Assembly: GCF_030378165.1 (NCBI RefSeq)
Contig: NZ_CP119766.1
Span: forward strand, 5,828,001-5,892,000
Source of the DNA: Flavobacterium panacagri
GTDB taxonomy: Bacteria > Bacteroidota > Bacteroidia > Flavobacteriales > Flavobacteriaceae
Length of the DNA: 64,000 nucleotides
Direction of reading: 5' to 3'
Below are positions 52,987 to 61,600 of the stretch, one piece after another. Positions within the stretch are counted from its first letter, which is position 1. Each line of letters opens with the position of its first letter. Made by a program: the position numbers and the translations under genes. Below the pieces are notes generated by a model. The model saw only the letters and a list, made by a program, of their open reading frames with translations, made no database searches and was not told the DNA's origin.

Positions 52987-54264
52987 TTAAAACTTATGTT
53001 CGTCTTTACTAATAACCAAAAATGAAATTAAAGATATCAATGCGGCAATAACTAAATAAAAGCCCACATAACTCACATCATATGTCTTGGCTAACCAAAT
53101 AGCAATCATCGGCGCAAAAGCAGCCCCAAGAATCCCTGCCATATTAAATGTTAATGATGCGCCAGAATAACGAACATTCGTAGGAAATAATTCAGATAAA
53201 AAAGTACCTAGCGGTCCGTAAGTAAATCCCATTAAAGACATTCCGATACAAGCAAAAACGGTTACTAATGCAATGTTTCCTGTACTTAAAAAATAAGCAA
53301 AGAAAAATCCAAAAACAGCAATTGCAGCTGTAGCCAGAATAAGCATTTTACGGCGTCCGATTTTATCTGCCACTACAGCAGAAACTGGAATAAAAAGTGC
53401 AAAAAACAATACAGAAAATAACTGAATCAACAATCCATCTCTTTTCACGATTCCTAAATCTGAAGTTGCCCAGCTTAAGGTAAATACAGTCATCAAATAG
53501 AAAACCAAGAAAGTTGTGATTGCTGCAAAAGTTCCAAAAATCAATTGGTTCTTATATGATTTTACTAATTCCAGAAAAGGAACTTTAACTTCTTCCTGCT
53601 CTTTTTTAGAATTTTCGAAAGAAGGTGTCTCTGTAATTTTTGTTCTAATATAAAATCCAACAATTACTAGAAGTGCACTGGCAATGAAAGGAATTCTCCA
53701 GCCATAATCCATAAAATCTTCATTGCTCATCGAATCGGTTAAAAGTAAAAATGTTCCTCCCGAAAGCAGTAATCCAATTGGCGCTCCTAATTGTGGAAAC
53801 ATTCCGTACCAAGCACGCTTATTTGGCGGCGCATTTTCTATAGCCAATAAAACAGCTCCTCCCCACTCGCCTCCTAAACCAACACCTTGTCCAAATCTGC
53901 AAAGCATTAACAATAAAGGTGCTGCAACTCCAATACTTTCATAACTTGGCAGAAAACCAATCGTAACTGTAGAAATTCCCATAGTTAACAAAGCGGCAAC
54001 TAAAGTAAATTTTCGACCAATCTTATCTCCATAATGTCCGAAAAAAGCAGAACCCAAAGGACGGGATAAAAATGCAATTGAAAATGTTGCTAAAGACTCC
54101 AATGTTGCCATAGTCGAATCTGCACTAGGAAAAAATAATTGAGGAAAAACCAATACAGCAGCATTGGCATAAATATAAAAATCAAAAAATTCGATTGTTG
54201 TGCCAATAAGGCTTCCAAAAAGAACATGTTTTAAGGAGTTCTTTTGATTCGGGTTCGTTTTCAT
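52987..54264 (-). CDS. MFS transporter, metabolite:H+ symporter (MHS) family
   Basis: A 425-residue inner-membrane carrier with 12 predicted transmembrane segments. FGSLIGTTIEFFDFYIYA at the start, the FGHYGDKIGRKFTL loop after TM2, the RFGQGVGLGGEWGGAVLL motif in TM4 and the RRKML loop in the second half identify the MHS group (shikimate, proline/betaine, alpha-ketoglutarate carriers). The substrate cannot be read from sequence. It is transcribed alone and shares a terminator with the repeat protein. The 273-base upstream spacer to bshC contains no recognised element. Confidence 0.92.
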   Translation of the reverse strand: MKTNPNQKNSLKHVLFGSLIGTTIEFFDFYIYANAAVLVFPQLFFPSADSTMATLESLATFSIAFLSRPLGSAFFGHYGDKIGRKFTLVAALLTMGISTVTIGFLPSYESIGVAAPLLLMLCRFGQGVGLGGEWGGAVLLAIENAPPNKRAWYGMFPQLGAPIGLLLSGGTFLLLTDSMSNEDFMDYGWRIPFIASALLVIVGFYIRTKITETPSFENSKKEQEEVKVPFLELVKSYKNQLIFGTFAAITTFLVFYLMTVFTLSWATSDLGIVKRDGLLIQLFSVLFFALFIPVSAVVADKIGRRKMLILATAAIAVFGFFFAYFLSTGNIALVTVFACIGMSLMGFTYGPLGTFLSELFPTNVRYSGASLTFNMAGILGAAFAPMIAIWLAKTYDVSYVGFYLVIAALISLISFLVISKDEHKF

Positions 54265-54537
54265 GTAAAATTGATATAACTTTTTTTTTGATTACAAAAA
54301 TATAGTTTCATTATTAATAATTCATCTTTCAGATAATTAGTTTTAAAACACTTTCTGTTTTTTAACAAAATTCATGTATTTTATATTTTAAAAAGCACGA
54401 TTTCATCTGTTTTCAAAAACCTGATTATCGGAACTTTAAAACAAAAATGGAATTATCAATTCTTAAGCAATTGTTAATAGCGTTTTTAACTGCATATTTT
54501 CATTAAATTTACAGCTGTCAAAAATAAATTTAAAATT

Positions 54538-56127
54538 ATGCCTACCGACTGTATCAGCTTTCAATCTTCTGGTTATTTTTCTAAACTAATGCAAGATTAC
54601 TTAGATCAAAAAGAAGAATTAAAACCGCTGTACAATAATTTTCCAACCTTAGAAAATTTCGAAAAACAAATTGCTGAAAAAGCAGCTAATTTTGATCATA
54701 ACAACCGAATTCCATTGGTTAAAACCTTGGAAAAACAATACGAGAATATTGAAATTTCGGATTCAACTAAACAAAATATTTCGCTTTTAGCACTCGAAAA
54801 TACTTTTACCATCACAACCGGACATCAGCTAAATTTATTCAGCGGACCGTTGTATTTTTTGTATAAAATCATTTCTACCATTAATTTAACCAAAGAGTTA
54901 AAATCGAAATACCCTTCTTATAATTTCGTTCCGGTTTATTGGATGGCAACAGAAGACCATGATTTTGAAGAAATTAATTATTTTAATTTTAAAGGAAAAA
55001 AAATCCGCTGGAATGCTGAAAGTACAGGCCCAGTTGGAAGATTATCTACTAATGGATTGGAAGATTTATTTGAAATCTATTCTAAAGAATTAGGTTCAAG
55101 CACAAATGCCAACGCACTTAAAAAGCTATTTGAAGATGCCTATTTAAAACATGAAAAATTAGCCGATGCTACACGTTATTTAGCAAATGCTCTTTTTTCT
55201 AGTTATGGTTTGGTTATTATAGATGCAGACGATGCCGATTTAAAACATGCCTTTATTCCGTTTGTAAAAGAGGAATTAGAGAATCAAACCTCATTTAAAG
55301 CGGTACAAAAATCAATTGAACAACTTTCAGATTATACTGTTCAGGTAAATCCAAGAGAAATCAATTTGTTTTATATCGAAGATAAACTGCGTGAAAGAAT
55401 TATTTTTGAAAATGATAAATATTTAGTTAACAATACTAAAATCTCGTTTTCAAAAGAAGAAATTCTCAAATTATTGGAAAGCAATCCTGAAAAATTTAGT
55501 CCAAACGTAATTATGCGTCCGCTGTATCAGGAAATTATCCTTCCGAATCTTTGCTATATTGGTGGAGGCGGAGAAATTGCATATTGGTTGGAGTTAAAAG
55601 GATTTTTTGATGCTGTAAACATTACTTTCCCAATCTTATTAGTTCGAAATTCAGTTCTTTTAGCAACTGAAAAACAAGTTAAAAAAGCCGATAATTTAGG
55701 TTTAAGCTGGAAAGATTTATTTAGCAAATCAGAAAATCTAATCAATGCTGTTACACATAAACTTTCTCCATTTCCAATAGATTTGACAGAGCAAAAAGAA
55801 GCTCTTGAAAAACAATTCAACTATCTATTCGAATTGGCTGAAAAGACCGACAAATCATTTTCTGGTGCTGTAAAAGCACAGGAAATAAAACAGAAAAAAG
55901 GATTAGAAAATCTGGAAAAACGTTTGCTTAGAGCACAAAAAAGAAAATTACAGGATCAATTACAGCGTGTTAATGATTTGCAGTGCGAATTATTTCCAAA
56001 TCACAGCTTACAAGAACGTCAAGCCAACTTTTCTGAATTTTATTTAGAAAACGGAGAGCAATTGATACCGCTTTTAATCCAAAAATTAAAACCTTTAGAA
56101 CATAATTTTGATATCATAATAATCTAA
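54538..56127 (+). CDS. bshC: Bacillithiol biosynthesis cysteine-adding enzyme
   Basis: A 529-residue cytoplasmic enzyme that adds cysteine to glucosaminyl-malate in the last step of bacillithiol synthesis. TTGHQLNLFSGPLYFLYKI and VYWMATEDHDFEEIN form the nucleotidyltransferase-like core with the HxGH-type motif (TGHQ). The C-terminal coiled coil (about 425-490, KQKKGLENLEKRLLRAQKRK) is the dimerisation helix seen in BshC structures. The length is normal for the family. The presence of bacillithiol rather than glutathione is typical for Flavobacteria. The other bsh genes are not in the window. Confidence 0.94.
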   Translation: MPTDCISFQSSGYFSKLMQDYLDQKEELKPLYNNFPTLENFEKQIAEKAANFDHNNRIPLVKTLEKQYENIEISDSTKQNISLLALENTFTITTGHQLNLFSGPLYFLYKIISTINLTKELKSKYPSYNFVPVYWMATEDHDFEEINYFNFKGKKIRWNAESTGPVGRLSTNGLEDLFEIYSKELGSSTNANALKKLFEDAYLKHEKLADATRYLANALFSSYGLVIIDADDADLKHAFIPFVKEELENQTSFKAVQKSIEQLSDYTVQVNPREINLFYIEDKLRERIIFENDKYLVNNTKISFSKEEILKLLESNPEKFSPNVIMRPLYQEIILPNLCYIGGGGEIAYWLELKGFFDAVNITFPILLVRNSVLLATEKQVKKADNLGLSWKDLFSKSENLINAVTHKLSPFPIDLTEQKEALEKQFNYLFELAEKTDKSFSGAVKAQEIKQKKGLENLEKRLLRAQKRKLQDQLQRVNDLQCELFPNHSLQERQANFSEFYLENGEQLIPLLIQKLKPLEHNFDIIII

Positions 56128-56250
56128 AATAATTATCTTTAGAAATTCAAAGTAATAGCTTAGGAACAAATAACCAGCTCATTTCCGAAAGTATTGCTTC
56201 TCTCAAACCAAATAGAATTATATTTTATAACCTATTAACGAACTAACCAA

Positions 56251-57522
56251 ATGGTAAGAGAACGCCTAATTTCGCTTGATGTCTTTCGCGGACTAACTAT
56301 TCTATTAATGACTATTGTAAACAATCCGGGAGACTGGGGCAATGTTTATCCGCCGCTTTTACACGCGCACTGGAACGGTTGTACACCAACTGATCTTGTA
56401 TTTCCGTTTTTTGTTTTTATAATGGGAGTTGCGGTTCCGCTCGCAATGCCGGACAAAGTTTATGACGATACTACATTCAATAAAATCCTGATTCGTTCCT
56501 TAAGAATGCTCTGTCTTGGAATATTTTTCAATTTCTTTGGCAAAATTGAGCTGTTCGGTTTGGACGGAATTCCGTTGCTTATTGCCCGATTAGCTGTAAC
56601 TATTGCTGTTGGTTATGCCTTAATGGGAAGCTTCAGTACCAAACTAAAAAATATCTTCGCTTTCGGCATATTAGCATTGTATCTCATTTTAGCTTATGGA
56701 GGATTTGAAAATTATCAAGACGTAAGACTTCCAGGTGTTTTGCAGCGTATTGCCGTTGTTTATTTTGTAGTTTCGCTTTTGTACTTAAAAACTTCTCGTA
56801 AAACACAATTCATTACAGGAATCGTTTTGCTTTTCGGCTATTGGGCAGTTATGACTTTAATTCCTGTTCCGGGATTTGGAGAAGCCAATTTAGAAAGAGG
56901 AACCAATTTAGCCGCTTGGATAGACAGCGTTTTGCTAAAAGGACATATGTATCACGAAACCAAAACTTGGGATCCAGAAGGAATATTAAGCACAATTCCG
57001 TCTATTGTAAACGGAATTATAGGTTTATTCATTGGACAAATTTTACTACTCGGCGCAACTAAAATTAACAAAGCGCAAAGAATGGGAATGATTGGCGTCG
57101 GGCTTATTTTCTTCGGATTAATGTGGGATTTAGTTTTCCCAATAAACAAATCGATCTGGACAAGCAGTTACGTCTTGTATACAACAGGTCTAGCCACTGT
57201 ATCTTTAACGACACTATATTATGTCATTGATATAGCGGAATATAAAAAAGGATTCAAACTTTTCGTAATTTGGGGAGTTAACCCAATGCTTGTATTTTTT
57301 GCATCACAGATTATTCCGCAGGCCTTAACCATGATCCGATTCCAAAATCCTCATAATCCCGAGGAACAAACCAATCTTTTAAGCTATTTATATAATTTCG
57401 GAATCGCACCTTTTTTCAGCAATCCAATGACAGCTTCTTTAGCGGGCGCGTTGACCTATGTAGCAATCTGGACATTTATTCTTTGGATTTTCTATAGAAA
57501 CAAATTGATATTCAAAGTCTAA
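56251..57522 (+). CDS. NagX/HGSNAT-like membrane acyltransferase (DUF5009)
   Basis: A 423-residue membrane protein with about 10-11 predicted transmembrane segments. The start RERLISLDVFRGLTILLMTIVNNPG and the HAHWNGCTPTDLVFPFFVFIMG motif, including the reactive His, are diagnostic of the heparan-alpha-glucosaminide N-acetyltransferase-like family, which in bacteria is called NagX or DUF5009. Such proteins are thought to acetylate glucosamine at the inner membrane. They often sit next to chitin or N-acetylglucosamine genes, but here it follows bshC by 123 bases. A TATCTTTA at 56134-56141 is a weak promoter candidate. Confidence 0.9.
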   Translation: MVRERLISLDVFRGLTILLMTIVNNPGDWGNVYPPLLHAHWNGCTPTDLVFPFFVFIMGVAVPLAMPDKVYDDTTFNKILIRSLRMLCLGIFFNFFGKIELFGLDGIPLLIARLAVTIAVGYALMGSFSTKLKNIFAFGILALYLILAYGGFENYQDVRLPGVLQRIAVVYFVVSLLYLKTSRKTQFITGIVLLFGYWAVMTLIPVPGFGEANLERGTNLAAWIDSVLLKGHMYHETKTWDPEGILSTIPSIVNGIIGLFIGQILLLGATKINKAQRMGMIGVGLIFFGLMWDLVFPINKSIWTSSYVLYTTGLATVSLTTLYYVIDIAEYKKGFKLFVIWGVNPMLVFFASQIIPQALTMIRFQNPHNPEEQTNLLSYLYNFGIAPFFSNPMTASLAGALTYVAIWTFILWIFYRNKLIFKV

Positions 57523-57532
57523 ATTTGTTTCA

Positions 57533-57626
57533 CCATATAAGTGATATAAGTTCATTTAAAAGCTTCACGAAGAAACACCAAATAAATTTTACCGCGTTCT
57601 AAAATGAACTTATATCACTTATATGG
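57533..57626. repeat. Inverted-repeat element family B, copy 2 (perfect arms)
   Basis: The left arm (57533-57557, starting CCATATAAGTGATATAAG) is the exact complement of the right arm (57602-57626, ending CACTTATATGG), 25 bases each, around a 44-base spacer. It is the same family as 31801-31878. It lies 10 bases after the acyltransferase stop. Confidence 0.9.
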
Positions 57627-57713
57627 TTTCCATAAAAAACATTTCTTGCCCAAAACATCGTTTCTAACGACTTTTAATTATGAATTTATTAAAATCAATT
57701 GATAAAAAAAGTA

Positions 57714-57721
57714 TACTTTTG
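57714..57721 (+). promoter_or_regulatory. -7 promoter box for ndk
   Basis: TACTTTTG, an exact TAnnTTTG match followed by CAC, 23 bases before the ATG. Confidence 0.5.
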
Positions 57722-57744
57722 CACAAAATTTAATAAAATACAAA

Positions 57745-58164
57745 ATGGCAACAAATAGAACTTTTACAATGATTAAACCAGATGCTGTTGCAAACGGACA
57801 CATCGGGAACATCTTAGCAATGATTACTAATGGTGGTTTCAAAATCGTTTCATTAAAATTAACTCAATTAACTGTAGCTGATGCTAAAGCATTCTATGCA
57901 GTTCACGCAGAAAGACCTTTCTACGGAGAATTAGTTGAATTTATGTCTCGCGGGCCAATCGTTGCCGCTATTTTAGAAAAAGATAACGCAGTAGAAGATT
58001 TCAGAACTTTAATTGGAGCTACAAACCCAGCTGAAGCTGCTGAAGGAACTATTCGTAAAGCATACGCTACTTCAATCGGAGAAAACGCAGTTCACGGATC
58101 TGATAGCGACGAAAATGCTGCTATCGAAAGTGCATTCCATTTTGCTGGAAGAGAGCAGTTCTAG
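57745..58164 (+). CDS. ndk: Nucleoside diphosphate kinase
   Basis: A 139-residue enzyme that transfers phosphate from ATP to nucleoside diphosphates through a phosphohistidine. [10 protein letters not shown] at the start and the active site ENAVHGSDS (His117) are the family signatures. The length is normal. It is a single-gene unit with a promoter box upstream and a strong bidirectional terminator downstream. Confidence 0.98.
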   Translation: MATNRTFTMIKPDAVANGHIGNILAMITNGGFKIVSLKLTQLTVADAKAFYAVHAERPFYGELVEFMSRGPIVAAILEKDNAVEDFRTLIGATNPAEAAEGTIRKAYATSIGENAVHGSDSDENAAIESAFHFAGREQF

Positions 58165-58200
58165 TATTCAGTGTTCAGCTTTTAGCTGGCAGTGAAAATA

Positions 58201-58240
58201 AAAAAGAAGCCGATTCAAATTTTGAATCGGCTTCTTTTTT
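58201..58240. terminator. Bidirectional terminator after ndk
   Basis: AAAAAGAAGCCGATTCAAA (58201-58219) pairs with the complement at 58221 onward, with almost no loop, flanked by A and T runs. It serves ndk (plus) and the membrane protein gene ending at 58281 (minus). Confidence 0.9.
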
Positions 58241-58280
58241 ATTTTTATTTTTCTATTTAAACATCTCAACGTTCTCTGTT

Positions 58281-58727
58281 TTAAAAAGCACTTGTAGTCT
58301 CACCCAGATTGAGTAAATTGTCTTGCAACCTTAATTTTAGGATCTCGAAATTTTTATGATAAAAATTAGAAATAGATCCTATTCGTTTTCCATTCTCAAA
58401 AATAAAAACAGATTCATAAACACCTCCTTTTGCAGATTCAAACTTATTCATAAAACCATCTAATGCAGCAATTTTATAAATATTAGATTTTCCGATCCCA
58501 AAATAACGTCTCACAATGATATGATCTTCATTAATTTCTAAGCTGTGAGCTCTAGTCCTCAAGACAGTAAACCAAAAGAGAACAATAAGCAACAAAAACA
58601 AAACAGCAGGCCAAACATGTGCTTCTGGCGAATTATAAGCCAAATAAAAAACCAAAGGCCCCATAATACTAAAATACGAAACTAAAATAATTGGAAAAAT
58701 CTTAAATTTCGTTTTTAAATAGGTCAT
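58281..58727 (-). CDS. Small membrane protein with PH-like domain
   Basis: A 148-residue protein not assigned to a named family. Two hydrophobic segments at about 11-32 and 38-55 form a hairpin, followed by a soluble C-terminal domain (about 60-140): HSLEINEDHIIVRRYFGIGK, then VFIFENGKRIGSISNFYH. This layout of two membrane helices plus one small beta domain is typical of bacterial PH-domain (DUF304/bPH-like) proteins. Function unknown. It follows the DUF721 gene by 28 bases on the same strand and is probably co-transcribed. Confidence 0.75.
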   Translation of the reverse strand: MTYLKTKFKIFPIILVSYFSIMGPLVFYLAYNSPEAHVWPAVLFLLLIVLFWFTVLRTRAHSLEINEDHIIVRRYFGIGKSNIYKIAALDGFMNKFESAKGGVYESVFIFENGKRIGSISNFYHKNFEILKLRLQDNLLNLGETTSAF

Positions 58728-58755
58728 ATTAAACTGTATTTCAGGATATAAATTC

Positions 58756-59052
58756 TTATCTCAAAACCACCTCTTTCACAACATCACGACCTAATTCTTC
58801 GTTAATCATCTTAACGATTTTAGATTTTCCGTGACTTAATTCTTCGCGCAAAACTGCCGATCCTAATTCGACATAAAGCGTACTGCCTTTAAGAACAACA
58901 TTTTTAGTATAAGTATTCACACCACTTCCCATAAGGTTTTTCCAGGCATCACGAACATCAATTTGATCCATTCCCGGCTGTAATTTATTCACTTGAATAA
59001 TCTGCTGTAAAACAGCACTAATTGTAGATTCGCTATTTAGTCTTTTTGCCAT
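58756..59052 (-). CDS. DUF721 (DciA-like) protein
   Basis: A 98-residue protein of the DUF721 family. It shows VRDAWKNLMGSGVNTYTKNVVLKGSTLYVELGSAVLREELSHGK, the core KH-like fold, ending in KEVVLR. Proteins of this family include DciA, the helicase-loading factor that replaces DnaC in most bacteria; short forms such as this one are common in Bacteroidota and may have that role. It overlaps the upstream lipoprotein gene by 20 bases, so translation is coupled. Confidence 0.85.
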   Translation of the reverse strand: MAKRLNSESTISAVLQQIIQVNKLQPGMDQIDVRDAWKNLMGSGVNTYTKNVVLKGSTLYVELGSAVLREELSHGKSKIVKMINEELGRDVVKEVVLR

Positions 59053-59473
59053 CGTTCAAGAGATTTATTGGTGCTGCTTTTTTATAATGATATTCTATTT
59101 TTTGTGGATTTTTAACCACTAATTCTTTATCCGAAAGCGAGATGATTTCTTCGCTCCATTTCGTATAATCTGTTTTATAATCCAAGAAAACATGTTCTCC
59201 CGCAAAACGAACCGAAACATTTTCAAAAGTATCCGTAGTTAAAAATGTACCGTCAAACTGTGGCATTACTTTCGTTCGAACACCTTTATTATCTTTAATT
59301 TGAAAAAAATCAAAAGTTTCATTCATCTTATAGTCCTTCTCTTCGCCTTTGTCAAAAACTACTTTTTCAATTTCCCAATAACCGTTTAACTTAGCAATAT
59401 CTTCAGGTTTTACTTCTTGTTTACAGCTTACAAACAAAAGCGATAAAACCAAAATCATAAAAGTGTTTTTCAT
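59033..59473 (-). CDS. Small lipoprotein with lipocalin-like domain
   Basis: A 146-residue lipoprotein (lipobox FVSCKQ). The mature part begins KLNGYWEIEKVVFDKGEEK, typical of the lipocalin-like beta-barrels of Flavobacteria (LNGxW start), and is all beta. There is no catalytic motif. It is the first gene of a three-gene minus-strand unit and overlaps the DUF721 gene by 20 bases. Ligand and role are unknown. Confidence 0.8.
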   Translation of the reverse strand: MKNTFMILVLSLLFVSCKQEVKPEDIAKLNGYWEIEKVVFDKGEEKDYKMNETFDFFQIKDNKGVRTKVMPQFDGTFLTTDTFENVSVRFAGEHVFLDYKTDYTKWSEEIISLSDKELVVKNPQKIEYHYKKAAPINLLNDGKKTK

Positions 59474-59502
59474 AAGTACTTGAATTTTTATAAGGAGCTG
59501 AA

Positions 59503-59574
59503 AACCTGCTGTCCGTTATATCTTTTGTGCCGAACCCCGGCACAAAAGGATACCACTTCCATCAGGGCTAGGGC
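59503..59574 (-). repeat. Palindromic intergenic element family A, copy 2
   Basis: Read on the minus strand: arm GCCCTAGCCCTGATGGAAGTG, hairpin with an 11-base stem (59522-59532 with 59538-59548) and the same GGGTT loop as copy 1, then arm AACGGACAGCAGG. The stem differs from copy 1 by a swap that keeps pairing (GTGGCG/CGCCAC in copy 1, GTGCCG/CGGCAC here). It lies between divergently transcribed genes. Confidence 0.85.
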
Positions 59575-59668
59575 TTTAGTTTTCAAAAGATTTTTCTCGG
59601 ACTACAAAGATAACCTTATAATCATCAAAAGAAACAAAAAATCAAAAAACACATTAAACTATTTTACA

Positions 59669-59676
59669 TATTTTTG
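59669..59676 (+). promoter_or_regulatory. -7 promoter box for the serine hydrolase gene
   Basis: TATTTTTG, an exact TAnnTTTG match, 30 bases before the ATG at 59707. It also overlaps an upstream in-frame TTG, which is why that TTG is not taken as the start. Confidence 0.5.
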
Positions 59677-59706
59677 GTCAAACCCCAAAACCAAAAACAA
59701 AAAGAC

Positions 59707-60771
59707 ATGACCAAAACTATTTACGGATTATTGACGGCCTTATTATTTATAAGCTGCAGTAAAGATTCAGCAGAACCTGACACAACTCCCTCAGAAAGCA
59801 TGTATTTCCCTCCTCTAACAGGAACAACTTGGGAAACAAAATCAATCGCAGAGCTAAAATGGAATCAAAATGCTGTACAGCCACTTTTAGATTATCTAGA
59901 GCTCAAACACTCTAAATCGTTCATCATTTTAGTAAACGGAAAAATCGTTCTTGAAAATTACTTTAACAATCATACCGCGACTACAAATTGGTACTGGGCA
60001 AGCGCAGGAAAAACTTTAACTTCGACTTTAACTGGAATTGCGCAGCAAGAAGGACTTTTAAACATAAACAATAAAGTCTCTCAATATTTAGGAACAGGTT
60101 GGACAAGCGAAACGCTTACTAAAGAAAACCTAATAACCTGTAAACATCTTTTAACCATGACATCGGGTCTTGATGACGCTACCGATGATGTAGATCCAGA
60201 AGACCTAATCTACAAAGCCGATGCAGGAACTCGTTGGGCCTACCACAATGTTTATGTAAAACTGCAAGATGTAGTTGCTAAAGCCAGTGGACAAACTTGG
60301 CAGAACTATTTCAACACCAGATTAAGAGACAAAATCGGCATGGATGGCACTTGGATACAGCTTGGCGTAAATAGTGTCTACGCAAGTACAACTAGAAGTA
60401 TGGCTAGATTTGGCTTATTAATGCTTAACAAAGGAAAATGGGAAAATAACGTAATTTTAAACGAAGCCTTTTTTAACGAAGCTACAAATACTTCACAAAA
60501 TATCAATTTAGGATACGGTTATCTATGGTGGCTAAACGGTAAAGCCAATTATCATTTACCGCAATCGCAGTTAACATTTCAAGGAAGTGTAATTCCAACC
60601 GGGCCAAGCGATATGTTTATGGCATTAGGAAAAAATGACCAAAAGATTTACGTAGTTCCAAGCAAAAACATGGTTGTAATTAGAATGGGAGATGCAGCAG
60701 ACAATGTAAATCTTGCTCTATCTGATTTTGACAAAACGTTGTGGGAGAAAATTAATGCTTTATATCAATAA
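59707..60771 (+). CDS. Serine hydrolase lipoprotein, class C beta-lactamase family
   Basis: A 354-residue lipoprotein. The ATG at 59707 gives a signal ending in the lipobox FISCSK (Cys17). The penicillin-binding fold has the SxxK motif SAGK (Ser99, Lys102), the second motif Tyr-His-Asn in WAYHNVY, and a downstream region with GYGYLWWLNG. Proteins of this group (AmpC/EstB-like) are esterases, D-aminopeptidases or peptidoglycan hydrolases more often than true lactamases. A resistance role is not implied. It is transcribed alone and is convergent to the archaemetzincin gene 15 bases away. Confidence 0.9.
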   Translation: MTKTIYGLLTALLFISCSKDSAEPDTTPSESMYFPPLTGTTWETKSIAELKWNQNAVQPLLDYLELKHSKSFIILVNGKIVLENYFNNHTATTNWYWASAGKTLTSTLTGIAQQEGLLNINNKVSQYLGTGWTSETLTKENLITCKHLLTMTSGLDDATDDVDPEDLIYKADAGTRWAYHNVYVKLQDVVAKASGQTWQNYFNTRLRDKIGMDGTWIQLGVNSVYASTTRSMARFGLLMLNKGKWENNVILNEAFFNEATNTSQNINLGYGYLWWLNGKANYHLPQSQLTFQGSVIPTGPSDMFMALGKNDQKIYVVPSKNMVVIRMGDAADNVNLALSDFDKTLWEKINALYQ

Positions 60772-60786
60772 ATTACGAATTACAGT

Positions 60787-61386
60787 TTAAATCAACTGCC
60801 ATCCCTTATTTTTCAAAAAGCTTTTACAGCTTTTACAAAAATCTTTTTCTTCATTCAGTGGGTTTCCGCCTTCGGCATCACGCATTAAACACGTTTTAAT
60901 TTTGCAATGCGGCAAACCTGCTCTATGACCTAATTCATGCAGAACTAGTTTATAAAACTGGCTATTTCTGTGTATTTTAGACAACCTAAAATCGGAAACA
61001 ACACAGGCTTTTCCAGGCATGTAACCTAACCCCATTACACCCCAATCTTTAATATTGTTTTTTGTTGTACTAATGTCAAAATGTGACAAACCAACAATAA
61101 CAGAATCACTGCCAATACTATTTTTAAGATTTTTAATAATACTATCAGCACGATATCTATTACGGAGCTTGTAAAAAGATTTTTCAGGGAAGTCTATATT
61201 CTGCCGTAAAACAACATTTGGATTAATTGTTTTTATTTCAGTAAAGACCTTTTGAGATTGTTTAATTTCAAAATTACCCAAAGGCTGTATCACTATAACC
61301 TTTTGATTTTTTTCAGTATTTTCATTCTGTTGTCTGCCTGTACAACAGCATAAGCAAAAAATCAAAATGAAAACACTGTATTTCAT
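60787..61386 (-). CDS. Archaemetzincin-like zinc protease lipoprotein
   Basis: A 199-residue protein with a cysteine-rich signal end (CLCCCTG), so probably a lipoprotein. The metalloprotease motif is HELGHRAGLPHC, followed by four residues and CLM, then 15 residues and CKSC. This matches the archaemetzincin signature HExxHxxGxxHCx4CxM...CxxC, in which the four cysteines bind a second zinc; the usual spacer before CxxC is 17. The catalytic zinc ligands are His150, His154 and His160, with Glu151 as base. Substrate unknown. Most family members are cytoplasmic, so the lipid anchor is unusual. The gene at 61412 lies 25 bases upstream on the same strand. Confidence 0.9.
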   Translation of the reverse strand: MKYSVFILIFCLCCCTGRQQNENTEKNQKVIVIQPLGNFEIKQSQKVFTEIKTINPNVVLRQNIDFPEKSFYKLRNRYRADSIIKNLKNSIGSDSVIVGLSHFDISTTKNNIKDWGVMGLGYMPGKACVVSDFRLSKIHRNSQFYKLVLHELGHRAGLPHCKIKTCLMRDAEGGNPLNEEKDFCKSCKSFLKNKGWQLI

Positions 61387-61411
61387 ATTAGTGAAAGAAG
61401 AACTAAATGAA

Positions 61412-61594
61412 TTATTTTTTATTGGTATTTATTCTTTTAAGAACTCCTAAAAAGAATAAAATAATTCCAGCAACAAGCAAAACATAATAAAAAGAAAGAT
61501 TACCATCCTTCAATACATTTGCTAAAACAAAACATATAACGCTAGCAAAATAAAAAGCAACAGCAGATATGTTTTTTAAAGATTCAAAACTCAT
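61412..61594 (-). CDS. Small two-helix membrane protein
   Basis: A 60-residue protein of unknown function with two hydrophobic segments at about 9-27 and 34-52 and a basic tail (KRINTNKK). It begins 6 bases after the ftsY stop on the same strand, which supports it as real and co-transcribed with ftsY. Confidence 0.7.
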   Translation of the reverse strand: MSFESLKNISAVAFYFASVICFVLANVLKDGNLSFYYVLLVAGIILFFLGVLKRINTNKK

Positions 61595-61600
61595 TATTTT

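Noticed and set aside
59674..60771. Longer serine hydrolase frame from 59674
   Set aside because: The TTG is part of a -7 promoter box, and the ATG at 59707 leads directly into a lipoprotein signal.
59707..60771. Beta-lactamase resistance gene
   Set aside because: The SxxK and YxN motifs only place it in the wide class C-like hydrolase family; resistance activity cannot be claimed.
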